A stretch of 64,000 bases of DNA from Formosa sp. L2A11 (lineage in GTDB: Bacteria > Bacteroidota > Bacteroidia > Flavobacteriales > Flavobacteriaceae), in the NCBI RefSeq assembly GCF_009796865.1, contig NZ_CP047028.1:2542001-2606000 (forward strand), given 5' to 3'. A model generated the notes under the pieces. The model was not told where the DNA came from. It was given only the letters and a program-made list of their open reading frames with translations, and searched no databases. Made by a program: the position numbers and the translations under genes. This document shows positions 1-6,843 of this stretch, piece after piece. Every line of letters starts with the position of its first letter. Within the stretch, counting starts at the first letter, position 1.

Positions 1-276
1 ATTACAAATGTAACGAAAAGAATAACATCATCAACATTTGGTGTGTAAATAGTTGGTTTTATTGTAAATTTTAAGTTTAAGTAAGTGTATTTAACTATTT
101 GATTAATATAGTTTTGATTATCTTTAATGACTAAGCAAGAAAAATAGGTGGTTATAAACTTCTTTTATATAAACAACGGATTCTAGTTGTATATAAATGT
201 ATACAATTACGAGGTGAAATCTTGTTTACATTTGTAAATATATATTTGTTTACATTTGTGTACTGATAAAAACCTT
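1..276. other. Intergenic region upstream of the M14 peptidase gene
   Basis: No gene is recognisable here. The stretch is very AT-rich. It holds three copies of a short palindrome built on TTACA-NN-TGTAA (2-13 and 225-238) or its half (246-259). The 14-mer TTGTTTACATTTGT occurs twice, at 222-235 and 246-259. Both of these contain TACATTTG, which fits the Bacteroidota -7 promoter element TAnnTTTG, so the copy at 251-258 is a plausible promoter for the gene starting at 277. Confidence 0.5.
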
Positions 277-1431
277 ATGAATATTACAGAAATTACAAGT
301 CTTTACAAGACCAATAAAGAACAGCATTTAAGCAGTCGTTACATTACAAATTTTCATATTAAACCTCTTTTGGAAATGCTAGATTCTAGTTTCGAAGTTT
401 CTGAAATAGGAACATCTGTTTTAGGAAAATCTATTTCGGCAATTAAAGTTGGTACAGGAAAAAAGAGATTATTATTATGGTCTCAAATGCACGGTAACGA
501 ATCCACAACAACAAAAGCGCTTTTCGACTTTATTAATGTTCTTAAACATCGGGATAACACATTGGGATATTTAAAAGAAGCTTGTACTTTATATATTATA
601 CCTATTTTAAATCCAGATGGTGCAGAAGCTTATACAAGACTTAATGCTGTAGATATCGATTTAAATAGAGATGCACAAACGTTGTCTCAGCCAGAAAGTA
701 AGGTGTTAAGAGCTGCATATAATACCTTTAAACCTCATTATTGTTTTAATTTACATGGGCAGAGAACCATTTTTAGTGCAGGAAGTACTAATAAAACTGC
801 AACAGTCTCTTTTTTATCGCCAGCACAAGACGAAAATAGAGTGGTAACAGACTCAAGAAAGATAGGGATGGATATTATAGCCCACATGAATGATACACTT
901 CAGGAGTTAATACCAGGACATGTAGGGCGTTACGACGATTCTTTTAATATTAATTGCGTAGGAGATAGCTTTCAGTCTTTTAATGTACCCACTATATTAT
1001 TTGAAGCGGGGCATTTTAAGAATGATTATAATAGAGATTTAACACGGTTCTATATTTTTTCTGCATACCTATCTGCTTTTAATTATATTGCTAAAGAAGA
1101 GGTGACAGGAGATAAATTTGAGGGTTATTTTAAGATTCCAGAGAATGATAAGTGTTTTTACGATATAATAATAAGAGATGCAAATGTAGGAACAATTGAA
1201 TATCCTGAGATTTCTGACATAGGAATACTATTTGTTGAAAAATTAATTAACAAAAAAATTGAGTTTTTCTCAAAGATTGCGAGTATCGCAATCTTATCTG
1301 ATTTTTACGGACATAAAGAGGTTAATGCTAATGGAATGAGGGTTTTAGGTGCAGATTCTCAGGAGGTGAAAGTAGGTGTCGAAAACGATTTCGTGACTAT
1401 AGGAGGTGACAAAAATTTATTAAAATTGTGA
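277..1431 (+). CDS. M14-type zinc carboxypeptidase family protein
   Basis: Predicted zinc metallopeptidase or amidohydrolase of the M14 carboxypeptidase superfamily, 384 residues from the ATG at 277. The zinc motif HGNE supplies H72 and E75, the third ligand is probably H160 in FNLHGQ, and the likely catalytic glutamate is E243 in LFEAGH. NPDG (112-115) and DLNRD (128-132) match the substrate-binding segments of the family. No signal peptide is visible, so a cytoplasmic enzyme is likely, perhaps acting on peptidoglycan-derived or other small peptides; the substrate cannot be read from the sequence. The frame stays open upstream to a TTG at 256, but that codon lies inside a probable -7 promoter box, so ATG 277 is preferred. 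The next gene, an Lrp-type regulator, lies 73 bases downstream. Confidence 0.8.
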   Translation: MNITEITSLYKTNKEQHLSSRYITNFHIKPLLEMLDSSFEVSEIGTSVLGKSISAIKVGTGKKRLLLWSQMHGNESTTTKALFDFINVLKHRDNTLGYLKEACTLYIIPILNPDGAEAYTRLNAVDIDLNRDAQTLSQPESKVLRAAYNTFKPHYCFNLHGQRTIFSAGSTNKTATVSFLSPAQDENRVVTDSRKIGMDIIAHMNDTLQELIPGHVGRYDDSFNINCVGDSFQSFNVPTILFEAGHFKNDYNRDLTRFYIFSAYLSAFNYIAKEEVTGDKFEGYFKIPENDKCFYDIIIRDANVGTIEYPEISDIGILFVEKLINKKIEFFSKIASIAILSDFYGHKEVNANGMRVLGADSQEVKVGVENDFVTIGGDKNLLKL

Positions 1432-1472
1432 AAACCTTAATAATTTGGTAAGATTAATACGTAAAAATGTAT

Positions 1473-1480
1473 TATTTTTG
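1473..1480 (+). promoter_or_regulatory. -7 promoter element TATTTTTG upstream of the Lrp gene
   Basis: TATTTTTG fits the Bacteroidota consensus TAnnTTTG and lies 24 bases before the ATG at 1505. The nearest upstream TTG (1445-1447) is 25 bases away, rather long for a -33 element. Confidence 0.4.
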
Positions 1481-1504
1481 CTGTAAAGAACAAAAAGTAC
1501 AGAT

Positions 1505-1984
1505 ATGGCAAAATTTAAATTAGATGAAATAGACCACCAAATTCTTGATATGTTAATTGATAACACAAGAGTTCCATTTACAGATATCGCAAAGAAATTA
1601 TTAATTTCGGCAGGTACTGTACATGTTAGGGTTAAGAAAATGGAAGATGCTGGAATAATTAAAGGTTCTTCTTTAACTTTAGATTATAAAAAATTAGGAT
1701 ATTCTTTCATTGCATATATAGGTGTTTATTTAAACAATACGTCTCAAACTAAATTTGTTTTAGAGCGTATTAACGAACTACCATTTGTAACAGTTGCCCA
1801 TATTACAACTGGCAAATTTAATATTTTCTGTAAAATTAGAGCTAGAAATACAGCTCATGCAAAAGATGTTATCTTTATGATTGATGATATAGAAGGCGTT
1901 TATAGAACTGAAACAATGATTTCTTTAGAAGAAAGCATAAACGACAAAAAACGTTTAATGCATTATATTTTTAAAGAACTATAG
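1505..1984 (+). CDS. Lrp/AsnC family transcriptional regulator
   Basis: A 159-residue DNA-binding regulator of the Lrp/AsnC (feast/famine) family, the usual length. Residues 5-60 form the winged helix-turn-helix (DHQILDMLIDNTRVPFTDIA, then the recognition helix around SAGTVHVRVKKME). Residues 70-150 form the ligand-binding RAM domain, with typical alternating strands such as GYSFIAYIGVYL. Members assemble as dimers or octamers and sense amino acids. The effector and targets here are unknown. The gene follows the M14 peptidase on the same strand and ends at a strong hairpin shared with the convergent gene. Confidence 0.9.
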   Translation: MAKFKLDEIDHQILDMLIDNTRVPFTDIAKKLLISAGTVHVRVKKMEDAGIIKGSSLTLDYKKLGYSFIAYIGVYLNNTSQTKFVLERINELPFVTVAHITTGKFNIFCKIRARNTAHAKDVIFMIDDIEGVYRTETMISLEESINDKKRLMHYIFKEL

Positions 1985-2007
1985 TCTTAAGACCTTAAGT
2001 TTATAAA

Positions 2008-2037
2008 AAGAGCCGAATAGATATTTATTCGGCTCTT
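2008..2037. terminator. Bidirectional rho-independent terminator
   Basis: A perfect 12-bp stem (2008-2019 AAGAGCCGAATA with 2026-2037) and a 6-base loop is followed by T residues on the plus strand and preceded by A residues. It can end transcription both from the Lrp gene and from the convergent gene at 2041-2364. Confidence 0.85.
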
Positions 2038-2040
2038 TTT

Positions 2041-2364
2041 TTATTCTTCTTCGTCTGTAATTATTAAATCTTCATCTAGGCAGGGTGGTAGCTCGTCTGG
2101 AAAATCTATTACAATATGTCCAGAACTGTCTAACTCTAAATCGTCATTACCGTCAAAATTAGACATGGTATAGTGTAATTTACAGCTTACTTTTACTAAA
2201 TAAGTTGTATTATTTGTTTTAACCTCTACCGCTTCAATGATTTCATTATGGTGATTGTCAAATTTTATTATATCTCGATCAGCATATCCATCAGGAAACT
2301 TCTCTGTTAATTCTGTTAGAATTTCAGGGGTGAGTTTTTTATAATCAACAATTACTTTTTTCAT
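2041..2364 (-). CDS. Uncharacterised acidic protein, 107 aa
   Basis: I do not recognise a named family. The protein begins MKKVIVDYKKLTPEILTELT and ends in a strongly acidic tail (DEDLIITDEEE). It has no signal peptide or membrane segment, so it is probably cytosolic. It is the last gene of a minus-strand block following aroB by about 80 bases. Codon use resembles that of its neighbours. The even composition and good strand context suggest a real gene, but no function can be given. Confidence 0.7.
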   Translation of the reverse strand: MKKVIVDYKKLTPEILTELTEKFPDGYADRDIIKFDNHHNEIIEAVEVKTNNTTYLVKVSCKLHYTMSNFDGNDDLELDSSGHIVIDFPDELPPCLDEDLIITDEEE

Positions 2365-2444
2365 CTCAAAATGGGTTTAGATGGTTAATAGTATTGTTAA
2401 ATTTTGCTTTTTATTGGGATACTAAAATTACAAATTATTTTGAT

Positions 2445-3518
2445 TTAATGTGCTTCGTTATAAAAATTTAACGCTTCAATAATAAGTTCGTTAGGGACAA
2501 GGCAATCTATTTCTGTTTCTCCTATAGCATTTAAAAGCACAAAATTAATATTACCATGAGAGTTTTTCTTGTCGTATTTTAAAAGCTCTATTATAGGTTC
2601 ATAATCATCTTTATCTATTTCTACAAAGTCATAAATGCCAAGAATGACATCTTTTATTTCTGTGTTTTCAGCTTCGCTTAATCCTGTAAGTTTTGTCGAG
2701 ATGTAAGAGGCTAAAATCATTCCTATGGCAACAGCTTCACCGTGTAGTAGGTTTTTTCTGTGACTGTGACCTAGGTAGTAAGATTCTATGGCGTGTCCAA
2801 TAGTATGTCCGTAATTAAGTGTCTTTCTTAAGCCATTTTCTCTAGGGTCAATATCTACAACATGTTTTTTTATTAAAACAGATTCGTAGATTAATTCATC
2901 TAAATGCTCTAAATTCAATACAGACAGATCTTTAAACTTATCCCAATAGGCTTTATCTTGTATTAAACCATGTTTAAGCATTTCTGCTAAACCAGAGCGC
3001 ATTTCGTTTTGTGGCAACGTTTTTAAGTATGTAGTGTCTATAACAACCATTTCAGGCGTGTTTATAACACCTATTTGGTTTTTTAAAGATCCTAAGTCTA
3101 CACCTGTTTTTCCTCCAACAGAAGCGTCTACCATAGATAATAGTGTTGTAGGGATGTTTATAAACAAGATTCCGCGTTTAAATGTAGAGGCTACAAAGCC
3201 ACCTAAATCTGTTATAACGCCGCCACCAAGATTAATTACAAGACTTTTTCTGTCTGCTCCAAGTTCAGAAAGTACATTCCAAACACCAACACAGGTCTCT
3301 ATAGTTTTATTAATTTCGCCAGCTTCAATTTCAATAATTTCAATGGTTTTTGTCGTGCTAATCTCTGCTAACAAATGTGGTAAGCAAAGTTCGTGAGTGT
3401 TTTGGTCTACTAAAATAAATATGTTTGAAGGGTTACTTTCCTCTATATGAGTATTTATTTGGCTGTAAGCACTTAAATTAAAGTGAATTCTGTAAGTGTC
3501 TGTATCTATTGTTTTCAT
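2445..3518 (-). CDS. aroB: 3-dehydroquinate synthase
   Basis: AroB converts DAHP to 3-dehydroquinate, the second step of the shikimate pathway, in the cytosol with NAD and a divalent metal. The NAD-binding glycine segment NLGGGVITDLGG lies near residues 97-107, PTTLLSMVDASVGGKTG follows near 123-139, and metal ligands fall in AEMLKHG, GHTIGHAIE and LLHGEAVAIG. The frame is open to an ATG at 3743, which would give 432 residues. The ATG at 3518 gives 357, the family norm, and begins at the usual point (MKTIDTDTYRIHFN). The extra 75 codons are antisense to a proline dehydrogenase remnant on the plus strand, so 3518 is the start chosen. Confidence 0.93.
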   Translation of the reverse strand: MKTIDTDTYRIHFNLSAYSQINTHIEESNPSNIFILVDQNTHELCLPHLLAEISTTKTIEIIEIEAGEINKTIETCVGVWNVLSELGADRKSLVINLGGGVITDLGGFVASTFKRGILFINIPTTLLSMVDASVGGKTGVDLGSLKNQIGVINTPEMVVIDTTYLKTLPQNEMRSGLAEMLKHGLIQDKAYWDKFKDLSVLNLEHLDELIYESVLIKKHVVDIDPRENGLRKTLNYGHTIGHAIESYYLGHSHRKNLLHGEAVAIGMILASYISTKLTGLSEAENTEIKDVILGIYDFVEIDKDDYEPIIELLKYDKKNSHGNINFVLLNAIGETEIDCLVPNELIIEALNFYNEAH

Positions 3519-3613
3519 AAGAATAGGAGTAAAAAAATAGCTGTGAAAATAAGGAGTTTTTTGCAAAAAAGTAAGCTCGGCTTCATTATATTTATAAAAA
3601 AGATTTATAATTA

Positions 3614-3872
3614 ATGATTCAGAATGCAATTTTTGATAATATTGAAATTGCTTTTGCTTTAAAAAGTGATTCCGGATTGGAAAGAGTATTTTTTCTTTTC
3701 TAAATAATTTTAATAGAGCCTTTGGTTCGTACAGGAACTGCATACAAATTTTGCATTTAAAGCAAGGTTACCTGTTGAAGAGCTTATTAGGGTAACAGGT
3801 TTCGATTATTTTTGCGGTAGTGTTAACGAGGAAGATTGTTTAACAGTAATTTATATGTCTAGTCCTGAATAA
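3614..3872 (+). pseudogene. Remnant of a proline dehydrogenase gene (N-terminal fragment)
   Basis: From the ATG at 3614 the plus strand reads MIQNAIFDNIEIAFALKSDS and continues to FFLF, then hits TAA at 3701-3703. The same frame goes on as IEPLVRTGTA (3713-3742). The thread resumes one base out of frame as NFAFKARLPVEELIRVTGF (3747 on) and VNEEDCLTVIY, ending at TAA 3870-3872. From memory this matches the start of Bacteroidota proline dehydrogenases (DNTEVAFALKSD, EPLVRIGTA, NFAIKAHLPVEGLI, VFDHFCGGVNEEDCLPV). The gene has thus lost everything beyond about residue 85 and carries a nonsense mutation and a frameshift. A proline dehydrogenase next to aroB is an arrangement I recall from related genomes, which supports in-place decay. 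Confidence 0.72.
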
Positions 3873-3891
3873 TTTGTGTAGATTATTCAGG
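3864..3891. repeat. Inverted repeat between the proline dehydrogenase remnant and DUF4258
   Basis: CCTGAATAAT (3864-3873) pairs perfectly with ATTATTCAGG (3882-3891) around an 8-base loop. It lies just past the 3' end of the minus-strand DUF4258 gene (stop at 3907) and could serve as its terminator. No strong T run follows on the minus strand, so the role is uncertain. Confidence 0.45.
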
Positions 3892-3906
3892 ATTAGATAA
3901 TTTATT

Positions 3907-4284
3907 TTAGTCCTCTAGTAGTTTTATATCTTCTACAGTGGCTGTTTCTTTACAGTTTTTTATAATTAAGGCTATAGATTTTTTATCTAAAGTACCATTT
4001 AAAAAATATGTTTTACAGGGTTTTGTAGATGTTTCACTTTTAGAGAAATCGACATCTCCTTTATGTAAAACATGACTAAGTATAGTGGTGTCTATACTTT
4101 GTTCTCTAATTATAGCTTTAGCATTTTCGCTATACACTATATGTTTTGTGTTAATGTTTTTGATTACACGTGCATCAGGTCCGTAACTACATGATGTTTT
4201 TTTTCCGCTTAAAAAAAAAGCTAGAAGTATGAGGCCTAAAGAAAATCCTCCAAGATAATATCCAATACGTTGTATAAGTGTCAT
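3907..4284 (-). CDS. DUF4258 domain-containing membrane-anchored protein
   Basis: A 125-residue protein with one N-terminal membrane helix at about residues 7-26 (IGYYLGGFSLGLILLAFFLS) and a soluble domain of about 90 residues that I match to DUF4258. The soluble part contains DARVIKNINTKHIVYSENA and CKTYFLNGTLDKKSIAL; three Cys residues flank it. Its ATG directly abuts the stop codon of alanine dehydrogenase (4285), so the two are co-transcribed and may be translationally coupled. The function is unknown. Confidence 0.72.
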   Translation of the reverse strand: MTLIQRIGYYLGGFSLGLILLAFFLSGKKTSCSYGPDARVIKNINTKHIVYSENAKAIIREQSIDTTILSHVLHKGDVDFSKSETSTKPCKTYFLNGTLDKKSIALIIKNCKETATVEDIKLLED

Positions 4285-5484
4285 TTAAAAAATTAAGAGA
4301 TTAATATCGCTATATTTTAAGTTAAACCATTCTCCTACGGAACGATTCGTTAAAATACCGTGATAAAAGTACAACCCATTTTTTAAACCTTTCTCAAATC
4401 TTAAAGAATTTTCTAGTCCACCTTCTTCGGCAATCTTTAAAAGGTAAGGTGTAAAAATATTACTTATTGAAATTGAGGCAGTTCTAGAGAATCTTGCAGG
4501 TATATTAGGAACACAATAATGTATTACTCCATGTTTATTAAATGTTGGTACTTTATGCGAGGTAACTTCACTAGTTTCAAAACAACCACCCATATCTATG
4601 CTAACATCCATAATAACAGAGCTTTTTTTCATGGATTGCACCATAGATTCAGATACTATAATAGGAGAGCGCGATTTACCTCTAACTGCTCCAATAGCAA
4701 CATCGCAACGTTTTAATGCTTTAATTAAGTTTTTGGGTTGTAATGTAGATGTAAAAATGGGACGACCTAAATTAGTTTGAATACGTCTTAGTTTAGAAAT
4801 GGAATTATCAAATACTTTTACGTTTGCTCCAAGTCCGATAGCACTTCGTGCTGCAAATTCACCTACTGTTCCTGCGCCAATAATAACAACTTCTACAGGG
4901 GGAACACCGCAAATGTTACCAAATAACAAGCCGTTTCCTTGATTTATGTTAGATAATAATTCTGAAGCTATAATTACGGCGCCTGTTCCTGCAATTTCAC
5001 TTAATGAACGTACAGCAGGATAGTGGCCATCTTCGTCACGAATAAATTCAAAGGCTATAGCCGTAATGCGTTTAACGGCTAAAGTTTCAAAATATTTTTT
5101 ATCTTGAGTTTTTAGTTGCAGCGCAGATATTAAAATTGTTTGCGGATTTATAAGATCTATTTGTTCTAGAGTAGGAGGTTCTACTTTTAAAATCATCGGA
5201 CAAGAGAAAACTTTAGATGTATCGCTTGTAATTTCTGCACCAGCTTCACTATAATCTTTATCTGTAAAATTGGCTCCTAAGCCAGCTCCGGCTTCTATTA
5301 ATACACGGTGACCGTTACTAATTAAAGCAGAAACAGCATCTGGAGTTAAACAAACACGTTTTTCTTGATAGGATGTTTCTTTAGGAATACCTATAAATAA
5401 ATTGCCTTTGTTTTTGTAAATTTCTAGTGTTTCTTCTTGAGGAATTAACTCTTGATGTGTGAATGGAGAAAATGATTTTGACAT
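4285..5484 (-). CDS. ald: Alanine dehydrogenase
   Basis: NAD-dependent oxidative deamination of L-alanine to pyruvate and ammonia, and the reverse, in the cytosol. The 399-residue protein has the AlaDH/PNT N-terminal domain (IGIPKETSYQEKRVCLTPDA at about 32-51, with the substrate Arg and Lys; ILKVEPP near 98) and the NAD-binding Rossmann domain (VVIIGAGTVGEFAARSAIG at about 200-218, acidic VFD at the end of the second strand). It is about 25 residues longer than typical enzymes, because of an N-terminal extension. It heads a unit with DUF4258. The related transhydrogenase alpha subunit is less likely because the protein is short and has no partner gene nearby. Confidence 0.88.
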   Translation of the reverse strand: MSKSFSPFTHQELIPQEETLEIYKNKGNLFIGIPKETSYQEKRVCLTPDAVSALISNGHRVLIEAGAGLGANFTDKDYSEAGAEITSDTSKVFSCPMILKVEPPTLEQIDLINPQTILISALQLKTQDKKYFETLAVKRITAIAFEFIRDEDGHYPAVRSLSEIAGTGAVIIASELLSNINQGNGLLFGNICGVPPVEVVIIGAGTVGEFAARSAIGLGANVKVFDNSISKLRRIQTNLGRPIFTSTLQPKNLIKALKRCDVAIGAVRGKSRSPIIVSESMVQSMKKSSVIMDVSIDMGGCFETSEVTSHKVPTFNKHGVIHYCVPNIPARFSRTASISISNIFTPYLLKIAEEGGLENSLRFEKGLKNGLYFYHGILTNRSVGEWFNLKYSDINLLIF

Positions 5485-5546
5485 ATTTTTTTACACTATA
5501 ATATGCAGTCAAAATACAAATAATATTTAGATATGCTAAAAGTAAT

Positions 5547-6089
5547 TTAAAAATAATCTTTCATCTTGTCCTTAATTCCTTTAGGTGAAATTTTAAATTC
5601 ATCTTCTAGATCTTGAAGCGATTTGTCTACCGTATTTAATTGATTAAAAATGCGAGCACGTAATAAGTATATAGAAGGTATAATGAAAATCATTATAGGA
5701 ATTAAATAAAATATCTGATTACTATCTATATACTGTATGTCGTCATTAATTACGGTAAGAATTTGAAAAATATACATGGCTATTGGGACAATAAGTACAT
5801 GATACCACCAATGTCTGCATGTAAAAAACCAAATAAATAATAGAAATAAAGGTATTAGTTTACCTGCTAATGTCCATGCTACAATATCTATACCTCCATA
5901 AAACCTACTATTATAAGTAAACAAAAAAGTTTCCCATGTTTTTTGGTCAGGAACACTTTCATATAAATAGAAAAAATAAGGAGTAGCAGCAATAAAAGTG
6001 GCAATAATACTACCTAAAATTAAGTTTCGATTACCCGTGCGTCGGTATCTTAATTTTCCATTTTTCAATTTGTGGTGCTTGCTGATCAT
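5547..6089 (-). CDS. Uncharacterised inner-membrane protein, 180 aa
   Basis: Multi-pass membrane protein with four hydrophobic segments at about residues 23-44, 70-90, 93-112 and 124-144, and a charged cytoplasmic-type tail (DKSLQDLEDEFKISPKGIKD). I do not recognise the family. Its reading frame starts inside the 3' end of the small secreted-peptide frame upstream (overlap 6031-6089). The overlap of 59 bases is unusual, and no later ATG precedes the first membrane helix, so either the two are truly overlapped or one start is wrong. It sits between tsaE and alanine dehydrogenase on the same strand. Confidence 0.7.
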   Translation of the reverse strand: MISKHHKLKNGKLRYRRTGNRNLILGSIIATFIAATPYFFYLYESVPDQKTWETFLFTYNSRFYGGIDIVAWTLAGKLIPLFLLFIWFFTCRHWWYHVLIVPIAMYIFQILTVINDDIQYIDSNQIFYLIPIMIFIIPSIYLLRARIFNQLNTVDKSLQDLEDEFKISPKGIKDKMKDYF

Positions 6090-6174
6090 TTAAGTTGACT
6101 AGGTTTGTTGCTTGGGCTGAAAAAAACATTACTCCAAAAACCGCAAAGGTTATTACGTACTTTTTAGTTATCAT
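6031..6174 (-). CDS. Small predicted secreted peptide, 47 aa
   Basis: Starting at ATG 6174 the frame gives a basic N-terminus (MITKKY), a hydrophobic stretch (VITFAVFGVMFFSAQA) with a plausible signal peptidase site after AQA, and a short mature part ending KIKIPTHG. The frame is open further upstream to 6222, but that extension is charged and unlikely. The peptide overlaps the start of the downstream membrane protein by 59 bases in another frame. Small signal-bearing peptides of this size are common in flavobacteria, but no function can be given. Confidence 0.45.
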   Translation of the reverse strand: MITKKYVITFAVFGVMFFSAQATNLVNLNDQQAPQIEKWKIKIPTHG

Positions 6175-6284
6175 AATTCTAAGGGATTTAATTAATTTAT
6201 GTTCCAAATATATTGAAAGCAATAACCTAATTTAGTCTCAAATGTTAAACATATGTTAAACTAAGTGTTTTTTAACAAAAGACA

Positions 6285-6301
6285 TTACGGTAAAACCGTA
6301 A
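6285..6301. repeat. Inverted repeat downstream of tsaE
   Basis: TTACGGT (6285-6291) and ACCGTAA (6295-6301) form a perfect 7-bp stem around AAA, about 55 bases past the tsaE stop on the minus strand. It may be a weak terminator or a protein-binding site. Confidence 0.3.
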
Positions 6302-6354
6302 ATAAGTCAATAAAGTCTTATTTGTTTTTTTTAACCCTGCTATACTTCTTGTTT

Positions 6355-6774
6355 TTAGTTGTTTGTAAATGTTAATTTTCTTGTTGTAGAATCTAAACTT
6401 TCAAGCGTTAAGCGATTACAAGGTTCGTTTGCTAAAATGTTTTTTACTTGATCTGGCCATTCTATAAATAACCACTCACCAGACTCTAAATAATCTTCAA
6501 TTCCGAAATTATAAGCCTCTTCTTCATCATTTAATCTGTAAAAATCGAAATGATAAACTAAACCGTCGTTTACATCATATTCGTTTACTATAGAAAAAGT
6601 AGGGCTACTAACATCGTCATTACATCCTAAAGCCTTTACTAAAGCTTTTATTAAGGTTGTTTTTCCTGTACCCATATCTCCGTAAAAAAGTATGGTCTTG
6701 GATGTTGCGTTATCAAGTATTTGCTTAGCAACATCATCTAGGTCTTTTAAATTAAATTCTCTTGTGTCTAGCAT
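6355..6774 (-). CDS. tsaE: tRNA N6-threonylcarbamoyladenosine biosynthesis ATPase TsaE
   Basis: TsaE is the small P-loop ATPase that works with TsaB and TsaD to make t6A37 on ANN-decoding tRNAs. The Walker A motif GDMGTGKTT lies at about residues 33-41, followed by SSPTFSIVNEY, HFDFYRL (Walker B region) and LFIEWPDQV, all hallmarks of the family. The frame is open five codons further to ATG 6789; the start at 6774 (MLDTREFNL, 139 residues) fits family length better. It lies about 70 bases downstream of porX on the same strand. Confidence 0.92.
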   Translation of the reverse strand: MLDTREFNLKDLDDVAKQILDNATSKTILFYGDMGTGKTTLIKALVKALGCNDDVSSPTFSIVNEYDVNDGLVYHFDFYRLNDEEEAYNFGIEDYLESGEWLFIEWPDQVKNILANEPCNRLTLESLDSTTRKLTFTNN

Positions 6775-6843
6775 GGCGTATGACTGCAATTATAAGTAAT
6801 ATTAATTAAAATTACTAATGATTTTTAAGGTTCAAAAAAAGGT

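Noticed and set aside
256-276. TTG start for the M14 peptidase
   Set aside because: The codon lies inside a probable -7 promoter box and the ATG at 277 starts the natural protein.
3034-3396. Plus-strand open frame of 120 codons inside aroB
   Set aside because: Antisense to the conserved core of aroB; composition rich in Pro, Thr and Ser with no family match.
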